Positions 34,925-44,821 of a stretch of 64,000 nt of DNA are shown one piece after another. Made by a program: the position numbers and the translations under genes. This DNA is from Neobacillus niacini (GTDB taxonomy: Bacteria; Bacillota; Bacilli; Bacillales; Cytobacillaceae): assembly GCF_000759675.1 (NCBI RefSeq), contig NZ_BAWM01000013.1:93005-157004 (forward strand). The letters run 5' to 3'. Every line of letters starts with the position of its first letter. Position 1 is the first letter of the stretch. Below the pieces are notes generated by a model. That model did not search any database and was not told where the DNA came from. It was given only the letters and a program-made list of their open reading frames with translations.

Positions 34925-35386
34925 GATTATCTCTCTCCTTTATATTCAGAATTGTTTTACATTTTAGCAAGATTATACCATTAATAGCAGAGGTACGAGA
35001 ATCGTTAGTATTGAAAAATACTACTTTTAAACTGAAACTGGGAACATGGAACCTTTATCAAGTATCAATACTACTAGGCAAAAATAATCATTTTATCTAA
35101 ATAGAGAAAATGACCCCTATAAAAAGATTGATAAAATAGTATAAAAGGATTTGTTTGCATCAAATGGGTATTACTTGTCTACTTCATTTTGGACTAATTT
35201 TCCATATTTCCCAATAACTACTAAATTATCAATTTATACTAACGCCTGTTTTTCATACGAATTTCGACACAAACTCCATCTTCTAAGCGTTATTTTTAAA
35301 GTAACACCATGTTGATAACATAAAGTGTGCGATCGAAAGGAGGGCAGGAAACGATAAGTTAACGAAAATACTTAGGGGGTAATGGG
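34925..35386. other. Intergenic region upstream of bpr
   Basis: About 460 bp, AT-rich. It contains the promoters of ytoA (minus) and bpr (plus). I saw no riboswitch, repeat or coding sequence. Confidence 0.35.
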
Positions 35387-38300
35387 ATGAGAAGAAAGAA
35401 GGGCCGGTTTTTATCAGTGCTATGTACCGCAATGCTAGTTTTGCCTATGCTCATACAGCCTCAAATGAATGCAAATGCTGCTACGAAAGGGGTAAATGTT
35501 TCAGCAAAAGATAGCTTAGCATCCCCAGCGCAAAAGATTTCGAACAGCCTAGAGAAACAATTTGATGAGCAAGAAAAAGTAACCTTCTTGATTAAAATGA
35601 AAGAACAGGTGGATACAGCGAGTGTAGCAAAAGAGGCTGACAAAAAAGCAAACCTAAATAAAGCAACACCAGCTAAAGCTAAATCATTAAAACGATCTTC
35701 AATCGTTTCTGAGTTAAAAGCAACAGCACAGGAAACTCAGTTTGAGCTGTTAGAATTCCTTGAAAAACAAGTGCAAGCTGGGAAGGCAAAGGATGTTCAT
35801 TCCTACTATGTAGTGAATGGAATTGCCGTAACAGCAACGAAAGAAGTAATGGAAAAGGTTGCAGCTTTCCAAGAAGTAGAAAAGATTCTCCCGAACGAAA
35901 CTAGACAATTATTCGTTCCTGAAACAACTGCTGATGCCGTTTTAGAACCACAAGCAGAAACAAATGCGATTGAGTGGAATATTGATCGTGTTGGTGCTCC
36001 GGCTGTTTGGGAAATGGGGATTGATGGAAGTGGCATTACCGTCGCGTCTATTGATACAGGTGTTCAATGGAACCATCCAGCATTACAGACAAAATATCGC
36101 GGATTTGATGAAGCAACAGGTCAGGTAACACACGAAAACAGCTGGTTTGACGCTGTTCGCGGGCAATCTGCCCCATATGATGATATCGGCCATGGAACAC
36201 ACGTTACCGGTACAATGGTTGGTTCAGAGCCAGATGGTTCGAATACCATTGGTGTTGCTCCGGGTGCAAAATGGATTGCTGTAAAAGCATTTTCCGCAGC
36301 AGGTGGAACTGATGTGGATTTATTAGAAGCTGGTGAATGGATCATCGCACCAAATGGAAATCCTGATTTAGCGCCAGATGTAGTCAATAACTCATGGGGT
36401 GGAGGAGCAGGTTTAGATGAGTGGTATCGTCCTATGGTTCAAGCATGGAGAGCAGCAGAAATCTTCCCAGAATTCTCAGCAGGTAACACAACGTTAACGA
36501 ATCCAGGCGGACCTGGTTCAGTTGCAAACCCTGCTAACTATCCTGAATCAGTCGCTACAGGTGCAACAGATATTAATAACTTATTAGGAAGCTTTTCTTT
36601 ACTGGGACCATCTCCATATGAAGAGATCAAACCAGAGCTTTCAGCTCCTGGAGTTAACATTCGATCTTCTGTTCCTGGAAGCAGCTATGAAGGTGGATGG
36701 AATGGAACATCGATGGCTGGTCCACACGTAACAGGAGCTATTGCTTTATTACTACAAGCAAATTCAAGCTTGACTGTTGATGAGTTAGAAGAGATTTTAT
36801 TAACAACGGCTGTTCCTTTAACGGACAACACTTATCCAGAGTCTCCAAACAACGGTTATGGATCCGGTCTGTTAAATGTTTATGACGCAGTATCATCTGT
36901 CATTTCCGGCTTAGGAAAGCTGAAAGGGCAGGTAACAAAAGAAGGAAACGACAGTGAAGCTCCCGTGTTAGAACATTCCCAACCTGCCACGGTTTTTGCA
37001 GGAATGCCACTAACGTTACAAGCTTCAGCTGCCGACAATATCAGTGTATCAAATGTGGAAGTTGAATATCAATCAGAAGATGGTAGATCTAATACGATTG
37101 CTGCAGAACGTGTTAGCGGTGATTATAAAAATGGTATCTATCAAGCTGCCATCCCTGGAGAGGATATTGCGGGTGAATCATTCTCCTATACTTTAAAAGT
37201 AACAGATTTCGGTGGAAATGAAACAGTCAATGAATACACTGTAGCCGTACTCCCAGGAATTACAATTGGATACGCACACGATTTTGAAAGCAATCCAGAT
37301 GGCTGGACTTCTTATGGTGCTGCTAATACGTGGGAATGGGGCGCTCCGACAAGCGGACCTGGTGCAGCATTCTCAGGTGAAAAGGTATATGCTACAAACC
37401 TTGATGGCACTTATGATAGCCGTGCCAATATGTCCCTGCAAATGCCGCCAATAGATTTGCCTGAAGGAAGCAGCTTCTTACAATTTAAACAATGGTACAA
37501 TCTCGAAAGAAACTATGATTACGGTCATGTTTATGTATCAACGGATAATGTAAATTGGGTTCAAAAGCTAAGAGTTAACAATTTATCGAATGGCTGGATT
37601 GATGGAGAAGTTAATCTCAGCGAATATGCAGGTCAAAGAATCTATATTGCCTTTAATGTAACGACAGACGGCAGTGTTGTACGAGATGGCTGGTACTTAG
37701 ATGATGTACGCCTAACGAATACCCCGTTAGATGCACTTCAACAACTAGGTGTAGTTGCAGATAAAGAAGATTCTTCTGCCAAAGTTGGATTGAAAGAAAA
37801 AGTCGACCCTAATAAAATCACCATCCAAATGCCTGAGGCTTCTAAGGAAGCAAGAACAGATAAGGCTGCTCCGATGGCATTGCCTATGCTGGCCCAAGTA
37901 ACGGTACTTGAATCAGGACGATCTGTAAAAACAAACCCTGCAAATGGTAGCTTTGAAATGACACATGCAGCAGGTGAATTTACCGTTGTCGCTGAAAGCT
38001 ATGGTTACCAACCAGTTACACAAACGGTAAATATTGAGCAGGATGGTGAAGTGACAGCTAACTTTACCCTAGAAGAACTGCCTAAGGGTACAGTAACGGG
38101 AACGGTCATAAATCAAGCTACAGGAGAGCCTGTTGCTGGGGCAACTGTCTACTTAATGGAAGATGCAAAAATTGCACCTGTTTCAACAGATGAAAACGGA
38201 CAGTATTCATTAACAGCCTATGAAGGTGACTATACGCTAAAAATCATTGCACCACATTTCTACAGTCAAGAAGTCTCAGTATCATTAGAAGGAAGCATTT

Positions 38301-39667
38301 CTCAAAACTTTGAATTGAAGCCATTCATTGGGTACCCAAGTGAAATTGGTTATGATGATGGCACAGCCGAAAACGCTAGAGCATTTTACGACGCAGGTAA
38401 TGGTTGGGCTGTAAAAATGTCATTAGCACCGGGGAATGAAAAGGCACTCGTATCCGGAGGGTTATTCCGATTCTGGGATACAGAATGGCCAGTTCCGGGA
38501 GGTACAGATTTCAAGGTCGCAGTTTACGATGCCACTGGTCCTGATGGAGCACCTGGTAACAAGCTTGCTGGACCAATTGAAGCAACTGCTATACGTAATG
38601 GTCAGTGGACACATGTTGATCTAAGCAGTCATGGCATCGTCGTCGAAGGAGATTTCTATTTAGTTTATATCCAAGCAGGAATTAACACATCTTCACCAGG
38701 TCTTGCAACAGATGAAGATGGTGAAAATGCATTAAGAAGCTGGCAATTAGTTGGCGGCGCTTGGTCACCATCACCTGAAGACCAAGGAAACTATATGATT
38801 CGTGCAGTAGTAGATTATGAAGTAACCGCTCCGACCATTACATCTCCTGTGGATGGATCTTTTACAAACGTTGGATCCGTAAAGGTTGAAGGGGAAGCTG
38901 CGCCAACTACAAAGGTCCACATTTACAATCATGGAGAAGAGATTGGTACTGTCGAAGCTGCGGATAATGGAACATATGCAGTTGAAATTTCCCTTGAAAA
39001 GGGAGAAAACAGCTTAACAGCCAAGGCTTCAACCGTCCAGGGTATAACCGATGCTTCAGCACCTGTTGGGGTGGTGTATGATCCTACTGCTCCAGAATTA
39101 ACCATTACCAGTCCTTCAGACAAAAGTAAAATCAATAAAGAAACGGTTACTGTAACAGGTACTGTTGTTGATGATTACTTGAATTCTGTCACGGTTAATG
39201 GTACTTCAGCTAGAGTAGAAAATGGTTCCTATTCTGCAAGAATTCTACTAGACGAAGGAACAAACACTATTAACGTTACAGCAAAAGATCATGCAGGAAA
39301 CGTTACTGAAAATACCATTCAGGTTAACGTTGATTACACTGCTCCAGTCATTGCAAATGTGAAACCTTCTGAAGATAAAACATTGAAGAAGGGTGAAAGT
39401 GTTAAAATTGAGTTCACTAGTGAGCCTGGTTTAACCACTACTTTCGCGATTCATATGCCTTTAACAAACCTAAAAACAGTACAAAATGCAACAGAATTAC
39501 CATTGCGCGAAGTTACACCAGGTTATTATGTAGGCTACTACACAGCTACAAAAGACATGGTAGCCGATGGTGCCGTTATTGAAGTTAAAGCAGTTGATTC
39601 ATTTGGAAATGAAACTAGAAAAACTGCAGATGGAAAATTGTTTATTAACGTTAAGAATAAGAATTAA
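35387..39667 (+). CDS. bpr: Bacillopeptidase F, secreted S8 serine protease
   Basis: 1426 residues, about the B. subtilis length; sequence similarity is strong along the whole chain. Signal peptide 1-31, inhibitor-like propeptide to about 195 (HSYYVVNGIAV, EVEKILPNETRQLF), subtilisin domain with Asp223 (SIDTGVQWNHP), His269 (GHGTHVTG) and Ser442 (NGTSMAGPH). Then a jelly-roll domain (about 620-780), carboxypeptidase-regulatory-like repeats (about 880-1000) and Ig-like or FN3-like repeats to the end. No LPxTG. Secreted and self-processing; degrades extracellular protein. SD AGGGGGTAATGG precedes the ATG. Confidence 0.95.
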   Translation: MRRKKGRFLSVLCTAMLVLPMLIQPQMNANAATKGVNVSAKDSLASPAQKISNSLEKQFDEQEKVTFLIKMKEQVDTASVAKEADKKANLNKATPAKAKSLKRSSIVSELKATAQETQFELLEFLEKQVQAGKAKDVHSYYVVNGIAVTATKEVMEKVAAFQEVEKILPNETRQLFVPETTADAVLEPQAETNAIEWNIDRVGAPAVWEMGIDGSGITVASIDTGVQWNHPALQTKYRGFDEATGQVTHENSWFDAVRGQSAPYDDIGHGTHVTGTMVGSEPDGSNTIGVAPGAKWIAVKAFSAAGGTDVDLLEAGEWIIAPNGNPDLAPDVVNNSWGGGAGLDEWYRPMVQAWRAAEIFPEFSAGNTTLTNPGGPGSVANPANYPESVATGATDINNLLGSFSLLGPSPYEEIKPELSAPGVNIRSSVPGSSYEGGWNGTSMAGPHVTGAIALLLQANSSLTVDELEEILLTTAVPLTDNTYPESPNNGYGSGLLNVYDAVSSVISGLGKLKGQVTKEGNDSEAPVLEHSQPATVFAGMPLTLQASAADNISVSNVEVEYQSEDGRSNTIAAERVSGDYKNGIYQAAIPGEDIAGESFSYTLKVTDFGGNETVNEYTVAVLPGITIGYAHDFESNPDGWTSYGAANTWEWGAPTSGPGAAFSGEKVYATNLDGTYDSRANMSLQMPPIDLPEGSSFLQFKQWYNLERNYDYGHVYVSTDNVNWVQKLRVNNLSNGWIDGEVNLSEYAGQRIYIAFNVTTDGSVVRDGWYLDDVRLTNTPLDALQQLGVVADKEDSSAKVGLKEKVDPNKITIQMPEASKEARTDKAAPMALPMLAQVTVLESGRSVKTNPANGSFEMTHAAGEFTVVAESYGYQPVTQTVNIEQDGEVTANFTLEELPKGTVTGTVINQATGEPVAGATVYLMEDAKIAPVSTDENGQYSLTAYEGDYTLKIIAPHFYSQEVSVSLEGSISQNFELKPFIGYPSEIGYDDGTAENARAFYDAGNGWAVKMSLAPGNEKALVSGGLFRFWDTEWPVPGGTDFKVAVYDATGPDGAPGNKLAGPIEATAIRNGQWTHVDLSSHGIVVEGDFYLVYIQAGINTSSPGLATDEDGENALRSWQLVGGAWSPSPEDQGNYMIRAVVDYEVTAPTITSPVDGSFTNVGSVKVEGEAAPTTKVHIYNHGEEIGTVEAADNGTYAVEISLEKGENSLTAKASTVQGITDASAPVGVVYDPTAPELTITSPSDKSKINKETVTVTGTVVDDYLNSVTVNGTSARVENGSYSARILLDEGTNTINVTAKDHAGNVTENTIQVNVDYTAPVIANVKPSEDKTLKKGESVKIEFTSEPGLTTTFAIHMPLTNLKTVQNATELPLREVTPGYYVGYYTATKDMVADGAVIEVKAVDSFGNETRKTADGKLFINVKNKN

Positions 39668-39670
39668 ATA

Positions 39671-39712
39671 ATGAGGAGCAAATACCAACAAGTTTGGTAT
39701 TTGCTCCTTATT
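39671..39712 (+). terminator. Terminator of bpr
   Basis: Stem GGAGCAAATACCA / TGGTATTTGCTCC with a 9-base loop, then T-rich. Confidence 0.88.
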
Positions 39713-39725
39713 TCATTTTTTAAAA

Positions 39726-39739
39726 TGAAAGCGCTTTTA
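39726..39739. promoter_or_regulatory. Putative CcpA site (cre) upstream of the ilvA promoter
   Basis: TGAAAGCGCTTTTA matches the cre consensus at 13 of 14 positions. It ends 34 bp before the -35 box at 39774, a placement used for CcpA activation (as at B. subtilis ilvB). Confidence 0.6.
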
Positions 39740-39773
39740 TAATTAACAAAATAATTAAAATAGTCAAATAATA

Positions 39774-39802
39774 TTGACTCTACCGCTTTACAGTGATACT
39801 CT
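39774..39802 (+). promoter_or_regulatory. Putative SigA promoter for the T-box/ilvA transcript
   Basis: TTGACT, 17-bp spacer, TACTCT; about 25 bp before the T-box stem I. Confidence 0.6.
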
Positions 39803-39823
39803 TATAAATAATTTAAAACGAAT

Positions 39824-40088
39824 TGATGACGAGAAGAGTAAGGTAACCCCTTGTCCTAAGAGAGTCGACATTTGCTGGGAGTCGATGGCAGGGCTTATCT
39901 GAAGATCACCTCTGAGATGTGTAGCTGAAAGGATAAGAGTAAGCTATACCGGAATAGTCCGCCGTTACATGGAACACGTATAATTAATAATACGTTGATC
40001 GAGAGCCGTAGCCTTTTGTTTTTGCTGCGGAAGTAGGGTGGTATCGCGAGTTAAACTCGTCCCTATACTAGGGACGGGTTTTTTGTCG
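39824..40088 (+). promoter_or_regulatory. T-box leader (isoleucine type) of ilvA
   Basis: Stem I begins with the AGUA-loop-E-type block GAAGAGTA (39833-39840). ATC at 39905-39907, after GAAG in the specifier region, is read as the Ile codon. The T-box AGGGTGGTATCGCGAG lies at 40035-40050; its TGGT pairs with the A-CCA end expected for tRNA-Ile. The terminator (arms ACTCGTCCCTA / TAGGGACGGGT) with T tract is at 40053-40087. Low charged tRNA-Ile would favour readthrough into ilvA. Confidence 0.9.
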
Positions 40089-40158
40089 TTTACAAAAAAT
40101 ATGAATGTCTTAAGAGGGCGACGTCGTTCCATCTAAAATGAAAGAGGAGGAAAGTGAA

Positions 40159-41430
40159 ATGAATCAACAAGTAGACCAAAAAGAAAAAACTTTTCAAGTA
40201 GAGGATATCATTATTGCAAGCCACACCATTAAGGACGTGATTTCGCCAACTCCTCTACAGTATAATCACTTATTATCTGAGAGATATGACTGTCATATTT
40301 ATTTAAAAAGGGAGGACATGCAAAGTGTTCGTTCCTTTAAAATCCGTGGTGCTTATAATCGCATCAAGAAGCTAACAGAAGAAGAATTAGAAAATGGAAT
40401 TATTTGTGCTAGTGCAGGAAATCACGCACAAGGGGTTGCATATTCTTGCAATCATTTAAAAATTAATGGAAAAGTTTTTATGCCTAGTACCACTCCAAAA
40501 CAAAAGGTGAATCAAGTAAAATTTTGGGGTAAGGAACATGTGGAGATTGTTTTAGTAGGGGATACCTTTGATGACGCTTATGAAAAAGCGATGGAATGCA
40601 GTAAAATAGAAAATAGAACGTTTATCCATCCATTCGATGATCCAGATGTCATTGCCGGTCAAGGTACAGTAGCTGTAGAGCTGCTGAATGATTGCCCTGA
40701 AAAAATTGATTACCTTTTTGCTGCTATTGGCGGAGGGGGTCTTCTTTCGGGTGTGGGTACCTATATGCAGCATTTTTCACCAGACACCAATTTAATTGGC
40801 GTTGAGCCCCAAGGTGCAGCTGGAATGAAGGAGTCGATTTTAAAAGGAGAAGTTACATCACTAAAGGAAATTGACCCATTTGTTGATGGAGCTGCTGTAA
40901 AAACTGTCGGTTCAATGACATTTAACATTTGTAAAGAACTTGTTGATGAAATTGTGGTTGTGCCTGAAGGAAAGGTTTGTACCACACTATTAGCTCTTTA
41001 TAATGAAAATGCGATCGTGGTCGAGCCAACAGGGGCACTGTCGATTGCAGCTTTAGATCAATTTGCCGAGGAAATCAAAGGAAAGACGGTAGTCTGCATT
41101 GTCAGTGGTGGTAACAATGATATTGGGCGGATGCAGGAAATTAAAGAGCGTTCGAAGCTCTATGAAGGACTTCAGCATTACTTTATCGTTCAATTTCCAC
41201 AGCGACCAGGTGCATTACGTGAGTTTTTAGATGATGTCTTGGGTCCAAATGATGATATTAGCCATTTTGAATACACGAAAAAGAATAATCGTGAAACCGG
41301 ACCTGCTTTAGTGGGTATTGAACTGAAGGTTAGAGATGATTATTATCCATTGATGGAAAGAATTAAGGCAAAAGGTTTTGTTTTCCGTGAAGTAAATAAA
41401 GACAGTACCTTGTTCCAAATGCTCGTTTAG
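40159..41430 (+). CDS. ilvA: Threonine ammonia-lyase (biosynthetic)
   Basis: 423 residues from the ATG at 40159, eight bases after AGAGGAGG; the upstream ATG at 40138 lies before the SD. PLP lysine Lys61 in RSFKIRGAYN, phosphate-binding loop GGGGLLSG, and a C-terminal ACT-like regulatory domain (YFIVQFPQRPGALREFLDDVLG). It deaminates threonine to 2-oxobutanoate, the first step to isoleucine; the single ACT-like domain is the B. subtilis form. Regulation is by the Ile T-box leader and probably CcpA. Confidence 0.95.
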   Translation: MNQQVDQKEKTFQVEDIIIASHTIKDVISPTPLQYNHLLSERYDCHIYLKREDMQSVRSFKIRGAYNRIKKLTEEELENGIICASAGNHAQGVAYSCNHLKINGKVFMPSTTPKQKVNQVKFWGKEHVEIVLVGDTFDDAYEKAMECSKIENRTFIHPFDDPDVIAGQGTVAVELLNDCPEKIDYLFAAIGGGGLLSGVGTYMQHFSPDTNLIGVEPQGAAGMKESILKGEVTSLKEIDPFVDGAAVKTVGSMTFNICKELVDEIVVVPEGKVCTTLLALYNENAIVVEPTGALSIAALDQFAEEIKGKTVVCIVSGGNNDIGRMQEIKERSKLYEGLQHYFIVQFPQRPGALREFLDDVLGPNDDISHFEYTKKNNRETGPALVGIELKVRDDYYPLMERIKAKGFVFREVNKDSTLFQMLV

Positions 41431-41437
41431 AAAAATT

Positions 41438-41463
41438 AAAGAGCCCAATATGGGCTCTTTTCT
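41438..41463. terminator. Bidirectional terminator
   Basis: Stem AAAGAGCCCA / TGGGCTCTTT with loop ATA between ilvA and the lipoprotein gene. Confidence 0.88.
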
Positions 41464-42184
41464 ACTCTATTTTAAAAACGACTTCTCCTACACCTAAATC
41501 TGTTTTAAGGTTAATGATTACATCTGCGTCTTCGTAAGCTTCATTGACGTAAACGCCATTTCCTTTGGAAATGAAATCAACAAAATTCGCTGTTCCAATT
41601 CCTTTTGATGATTCAATCTTTACACCAACATCTTCTGGGAGAATGATGGTTGATTGGCCAACTCCTAATGTTAAGGCTGCGTCAAAGCTCTTTTTCCACT
41701 TGCCGCTTAGGTCGATAGTGATATCGCCAACACCAGCATTTACGTCTAAATCTTTAAGGTTTAGACCTTTTAAATCTAAATTGGTATCTGAAGCTCCTGA
41801 GTTCACCACTAAATTTAGGGGAACCTCATCCGAAAGGGTTAAGTTCCACTCATTTTTCAGTTCACCGAATTTTATATTATCAAGAAGTCCTGTATTCTCT
41901 TGTTCGATAACTCCAATTCCTTTATCACCTTTAAGCTTATAAGAGACTTCTGGTTTTAGTTTATCTTCATTGTAGTCTATTGAACCCTCCAACCATTCAT
42001 TGGCACCTTTTTCAACGTTTAGCTCTCCAGCCCCAAGGTTAAGTTCAAGCTGTAATTCTTTAGCCTTATCCTTTTCAATCGTGACTTTCCCATTTTCTTC
42101 GCTTCCATTAGAAAAAACTCCACAGCCTGTTATTGCTGCCATCAAAGATAATCCCAATAAACCGGCATAAAATACCTTTTTCAT
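41462..42184 (-). CDS. Lipoprotein with toast-rack/LiaF-like beta-helix domains
   Basis: 240 residues. Signal peptide with lipobox ITGC at Cys21. The mature chain has two repeated beta sheets: LELNLGAGELNVEKGANEWLEG and, further on, LDVNAGVGDITIDLSG, LTLGVGQSTIILPEDVGVKIE, typical of DUF2154/toast_rack_N and LiaF-type C-terminal domains. Outside the membrane, attached by the lipid. A LiaRS-type system is not nearby, so a role in envelope stress is only suggestive. Confidence 0.82.
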   Translation of the reverse strand: MKKVFYAGLLGLSLMAAITGCGVFSNGSEENGKVTIEKDKAKELQLELNLGAGELNVEKGANEWLEGSIDYNEDKLKPEVSYKLKGDKGIGVIEQENTGLLDNIKFGELKNEWNLTLSDEVPLNLVVNSGASDTNLDLKGLNLKDLDVNAGVGDITIDLSGKWKKSFDAALTLGVGQSTIILPEDVGVKIESSKGIGTANFVDFISKGNGVYVNEAYEDADVIINLKTDLGVGEVVFKIE

Positions 42185-42368
42185 TACTAGTACCTCCCCG
42201 TTTTTTAATCTACCATCATTGTACGAAAACCAATCATGATGGGAAAACGGCTCTAGATGGAATCTTTTGTCAGACTTAAGGCTTAGCAGTATGTAAAAAT
42301 AATGCCTCTATTACTAATTTACTACTTTTCTAGACCGTACTCTAATGCTGCTAGTTAGGTGGGCACCA

Positions 42369-42410
42369 ATTGTGACCGTAACTTGTGAGAGGATGGAATT
42401 TCGGTCACAA
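42369..42410. repeat. Inverted TTGTGACCG/CGGTCACAA pair
   Basis: TTGTGACCG at 42370 and CGGTCACAA at 42402-42410, separated by 23 bp. Arms resemble the 21.4-kb array, and the distance between the GTGACC and GGTCAC points is one base longer than in that array. Looks like a solitary degenerate unit upstream of the amidohydrolase. Confidence 0.5.
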
Positions 42411-42479
42411 TCTACACTGTAAATGAATTTTCATTTATAATAGTTTCAAGATTACAATAAATTACAAGGTGGGGGCTAT

Positions 42480-44072
42480 GTGTCGAAGACAATTTTTACA
42501 AATGGGTTAATCTATACGCTAGATCCTAACCAGCCAGTGGTTGAGTCGGTTGTGGTAGAGAATGGCAGGATTATAGATTTAGGTTTACATCACGATATGA
42601 GCTTACAATGGGGAAGAACTGAGGCAAGTGAAATCGATCTGCAGGGGAAAATGGTTACCCCAGGTCTGATTGACAGCCACTTACACATGTCAGGTGTGGC
42701 ATTTAATTTTTTGGACTTAGATTTAACAGGGGTTACATCCAAATCAGAAATGCTTGGTAAAATTAAGCAAAAAGCGGATACAGTATCACCAGGAAAATGG
42801 CTAATTGGAATGGGCTGGGATGAGAATCTCTTTACAGAAGGATCAATTCCTACTATCGAGGAATTAGATACCGTTTCACCGCATTGTCCGATTTACTTAA
42901 AAAGAATTTGCCATCATGCATTTTTAGTTAATAGTAAAGCACTTGAAATGAGTCAGTACCATTCTTCGATTGAGGTACCAAAGGGGGGCAGTATCGTTTT
43001 GGATCCGCAAACCAACAAACCTACAGGGCTGTTGTTGGAATCTGCTTCCCAGTTAGTTACCAAATACATCCCTGACAAAACATACGATGAGTTAAAAAAT
43101 GGTTTGGGACAAGCGATGAAATTTGCTATTAAAAAAGGACTAACTAGTGTACATACCAATGATCCTGCTTACTTTGGAGGACTTGAGCAAACGTATCGCA
43201 TGTATGATGAATTAATCAATCAGGAACAAAGAGGGTTACGTTGCAATCTTTTGATTGATTATCCATACCTTCCAGCCTTAAAGGAAAAAGGTATGTTTGC
43301 CGGTTTTGGAAATGAGAAATTGCAAATTGGTGCTATTAAAATATTTGCGGATGGAGCATTTGGACGAAGAACGGCTTTGCTATCCCAGCCTTATACTGAT
43401 GATCCAAGTCAATTTGGAGAAGCGATGCAAACGCAGGAAGTTCTTTTTAACATTATAAAGGACGCTAGGGAGCAATCCATGCCGATTGCCGTTCATACGA
43501 TCGGTGATAAGGCGTTGGAAAATATTCTCGATATCCTGGATCAATTCCCAAAGGTGAATTATCGTGATCGGATTATCCATACTTCTTTAGTTAGAGAGGA
43601 TTTAATTCTACGATTAGCAGCCCCAAGCATCGTTGCAGATATTCAGCCAAGGTTTGTTGTCGGGGATTATCCATGGGTAATCGATCGGATAGGTAAGGAG
43701 AGGGAATCCTATTTATATGCATGGAAATCCTTACTATCTAAAGGGGTTATCTGTGCGGGTGGGTCTGATGCACCTGTTGAACCTGTTGATCCATTGCTTG
43801 GTATTCATGCGGCTGTTACTCGAAAAAAACCAGGAAAGCATGAGTGCTGGAATGAGGGACAGAAAATTTCGATGCATGAAGCAGTAACGCTATTCACAGT
43901 CGGTGGAGCCTATGCAACGAACGAAGAAGCAATAAAAGGGACCATTTCAAGAGGGAAGTTAGCTGATATGACGGTGTATTCTAAGAATCTCTTTGCATTA
44001 GAAAATCCTGACGAACTTTTAGATACGAATATTGAAATGACTATCATAGATGGGGAAATTCAAGAGGTCTAA
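42480..44072 (+). CDS. YtcJ-like amidohydrolase
   Basis: 530 residues from the GTG at 42480 (AAGGTGGGGG SD). Amidohydrolase marks: TPGLIDSHLHMSG (His-x-His, residues about 60-72), FADGAFGRRTALL, HTIGDKALENIL, and AGGSDAPVEPVDPLLGIHAAVTR (metal-binding Asp). These fit the YtcJ/N-substituted-formamide deformylase group. Cytoplasmic metal-dependent hydrolase of an unknown N-acyl or formamide substrate. No transporter or regulator adjacent. Confidence 0.88.
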   Translation: MSKTIFTNGLIYTLDPNQPVVESVVVENGRIIDLGLHHDMSLQWGRTEASEIDLQGKMVTPGLIDSHLHMSGVAFNFLDLDLTGVTSKSEMLGKIKQKADTVSPGKWLIGMGWDENLFTEGSIPTIEELDTVSPHCPIYLKRICHHAFLVNSKALEMSQYHSSIEVPKGGSIVLDPQTNKPTGLLLESASQLVTKYIPDKTYDELKNGLGQAMKFAIKKGLTSVHTNDPAYFGGLEQTYRMYDELINQEQRGLRCNLLIDYPYLPALKEKGMFAGFGNEKLQIGAIKIFADGAFGRRTALLSQPYTDDPSQFGEAMQTQEVLFNIIKDAREQSMPIAVHTIGDKALENILDILDQFPKVNYRDRIIHTSLVREDLILRLAAPSIVADIQPRFVVGDYPWVIDRIGKERESYLYAWKSLLSKGVICAGGSDAPVEPVDPLLGIHAAVTRKKPGKHECWNEGQKISMHEAVTLFTVGGAYATNEEAIKGTISRGKLADMTVYSKNLFALENPDELLDTNIEMTIIDGEIQEV

Positions 44073-44101
44073 AAATAGAGAAAGAACAGCGGAAATTATT
44101 A

Positions 44102-44200
44102 ATGGAGTTGGCAGGTAAAAAAATACTAGTAACTGGGGTAACAGGAACCTTAGGTGAAAGCGTAGCGAGGGGATTTTTAAAGGAGGTTGCCGAAGTGTAG
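44102..44200 (+). pseudogene. Short-chain dehydrogenase fragment (32 codons)
   Basis: The frame MELAGKKILVTGVTGTLG and 14 more residues ends at TAG 44200. It is the Rossmann beta-alpha-beta start (TGxxGxLG) of an SDR enzyme, with nothing after it. It ends where the opposite-strand FAD-protein fragment begins, so this is a deletion scar, not a working gene. Confidence 0.65.
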
Positions 44201-44309
44201 CCTCAGGTTCTTGGTCGAAAAGCAGCACTTTCTTACATGCAACTGCAAGCTTAGCTGTTGCAACTAAATCTGCTAGTCCTGCCCCGACTACAATCACATC
44301 AAACTTCAT
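44196..44309 (-). pseudogene. FAD-dependent dehydrogenase N-terminal fragment
   Basis: From the ATG at 44309 the frame reads MKFDVIVVGAGLADLVATAK then LAVACKKVLLFDQEPEAT, the FAD-binding start of a flavoprotein (KstD/FAD_binding_2-like). The usual GAGLAGL has become GAGLADL, and similarity stops at about 44196. The remaining frame to 44019 is antisense to the amidohydrolase and is noise. It is a decayed remnant. Confidence 0.6.
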
Positions 44310-44449
44310 AATTCCCCACCAAGAAAGTAAAGATACCTCCGATGCTATTTTTAATTTTCAAAAAAGTAAATTAAGGATTTGTAACAGGAAAATGAGGGGA
44401 AAAATAGAATAAAGAATAGAACGATTATAGAGGGGAGACTATTTCAGTC

Positions 44450-44821
44450 ATGACAAATAATAAAGGGAAATATGACCCATATGCAAGTAATGAAGATTTA
44501 GAAGAAGCAAAACGACTACCGGGATTTGGTAAGCCTCTGCCTAAGAATTTGTTTTCAGGTGACATCTACTCTAATTTCCTCAAAACTGCCAAGGAAGCCG
44601 GTTATGTACCACCATTTGTTGCATTGCAAAAGGAAATTAGACAGGATATGGCTAACCTCCTTAAAATGATAGAAGTTGGTTCTAAGGAAGTGGAGATTAA
44701 TAGCTTTATAGATAAGATGAATGCGAAGATAAAAAAGTATAACATGGAGTGTCCAACAAGTATGCAAAAGATGTTGATCAGCCTTGAGGATATCGAACTA
44801 CATGCTAAGATATGGCAATAA
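44450..44821 (+). CDS. DUF1992 (DnaJ-homologue-like) protein
   Basis: 123 residues; ATG after GGGGAGAC SD. Pattern LPGFGKPLPKNLFSG, LKTAKEAGYVPPFVALQKEIRQDM fits DUF1992, the domain of DNAJC28-like proteins found in Bacilli as YhdN-type small proteins. The J-domain itself is absent. Function unknown. It sits downstream of the pseudogene scar. Confidence 0.78.
   Translation: MTNNKGKYDPYASNEDLEEAKRLPGFGKPLPKNLFSGDIYSNFLKTAKEAGYVPPFVALQKEIRQDMANLLKMIEVGSKEVEINSFIDKMNAKIKKYNMECPTSMQKMLISLEDIELHAKIWQ

Noticed and set aside
44019..44195. Continuation of the flavoprotein-like frame on the minus strand
   Set aside because: Similarity to flavoproteins stops near 44196; the rest is antisense to the amidohydrolase gene.
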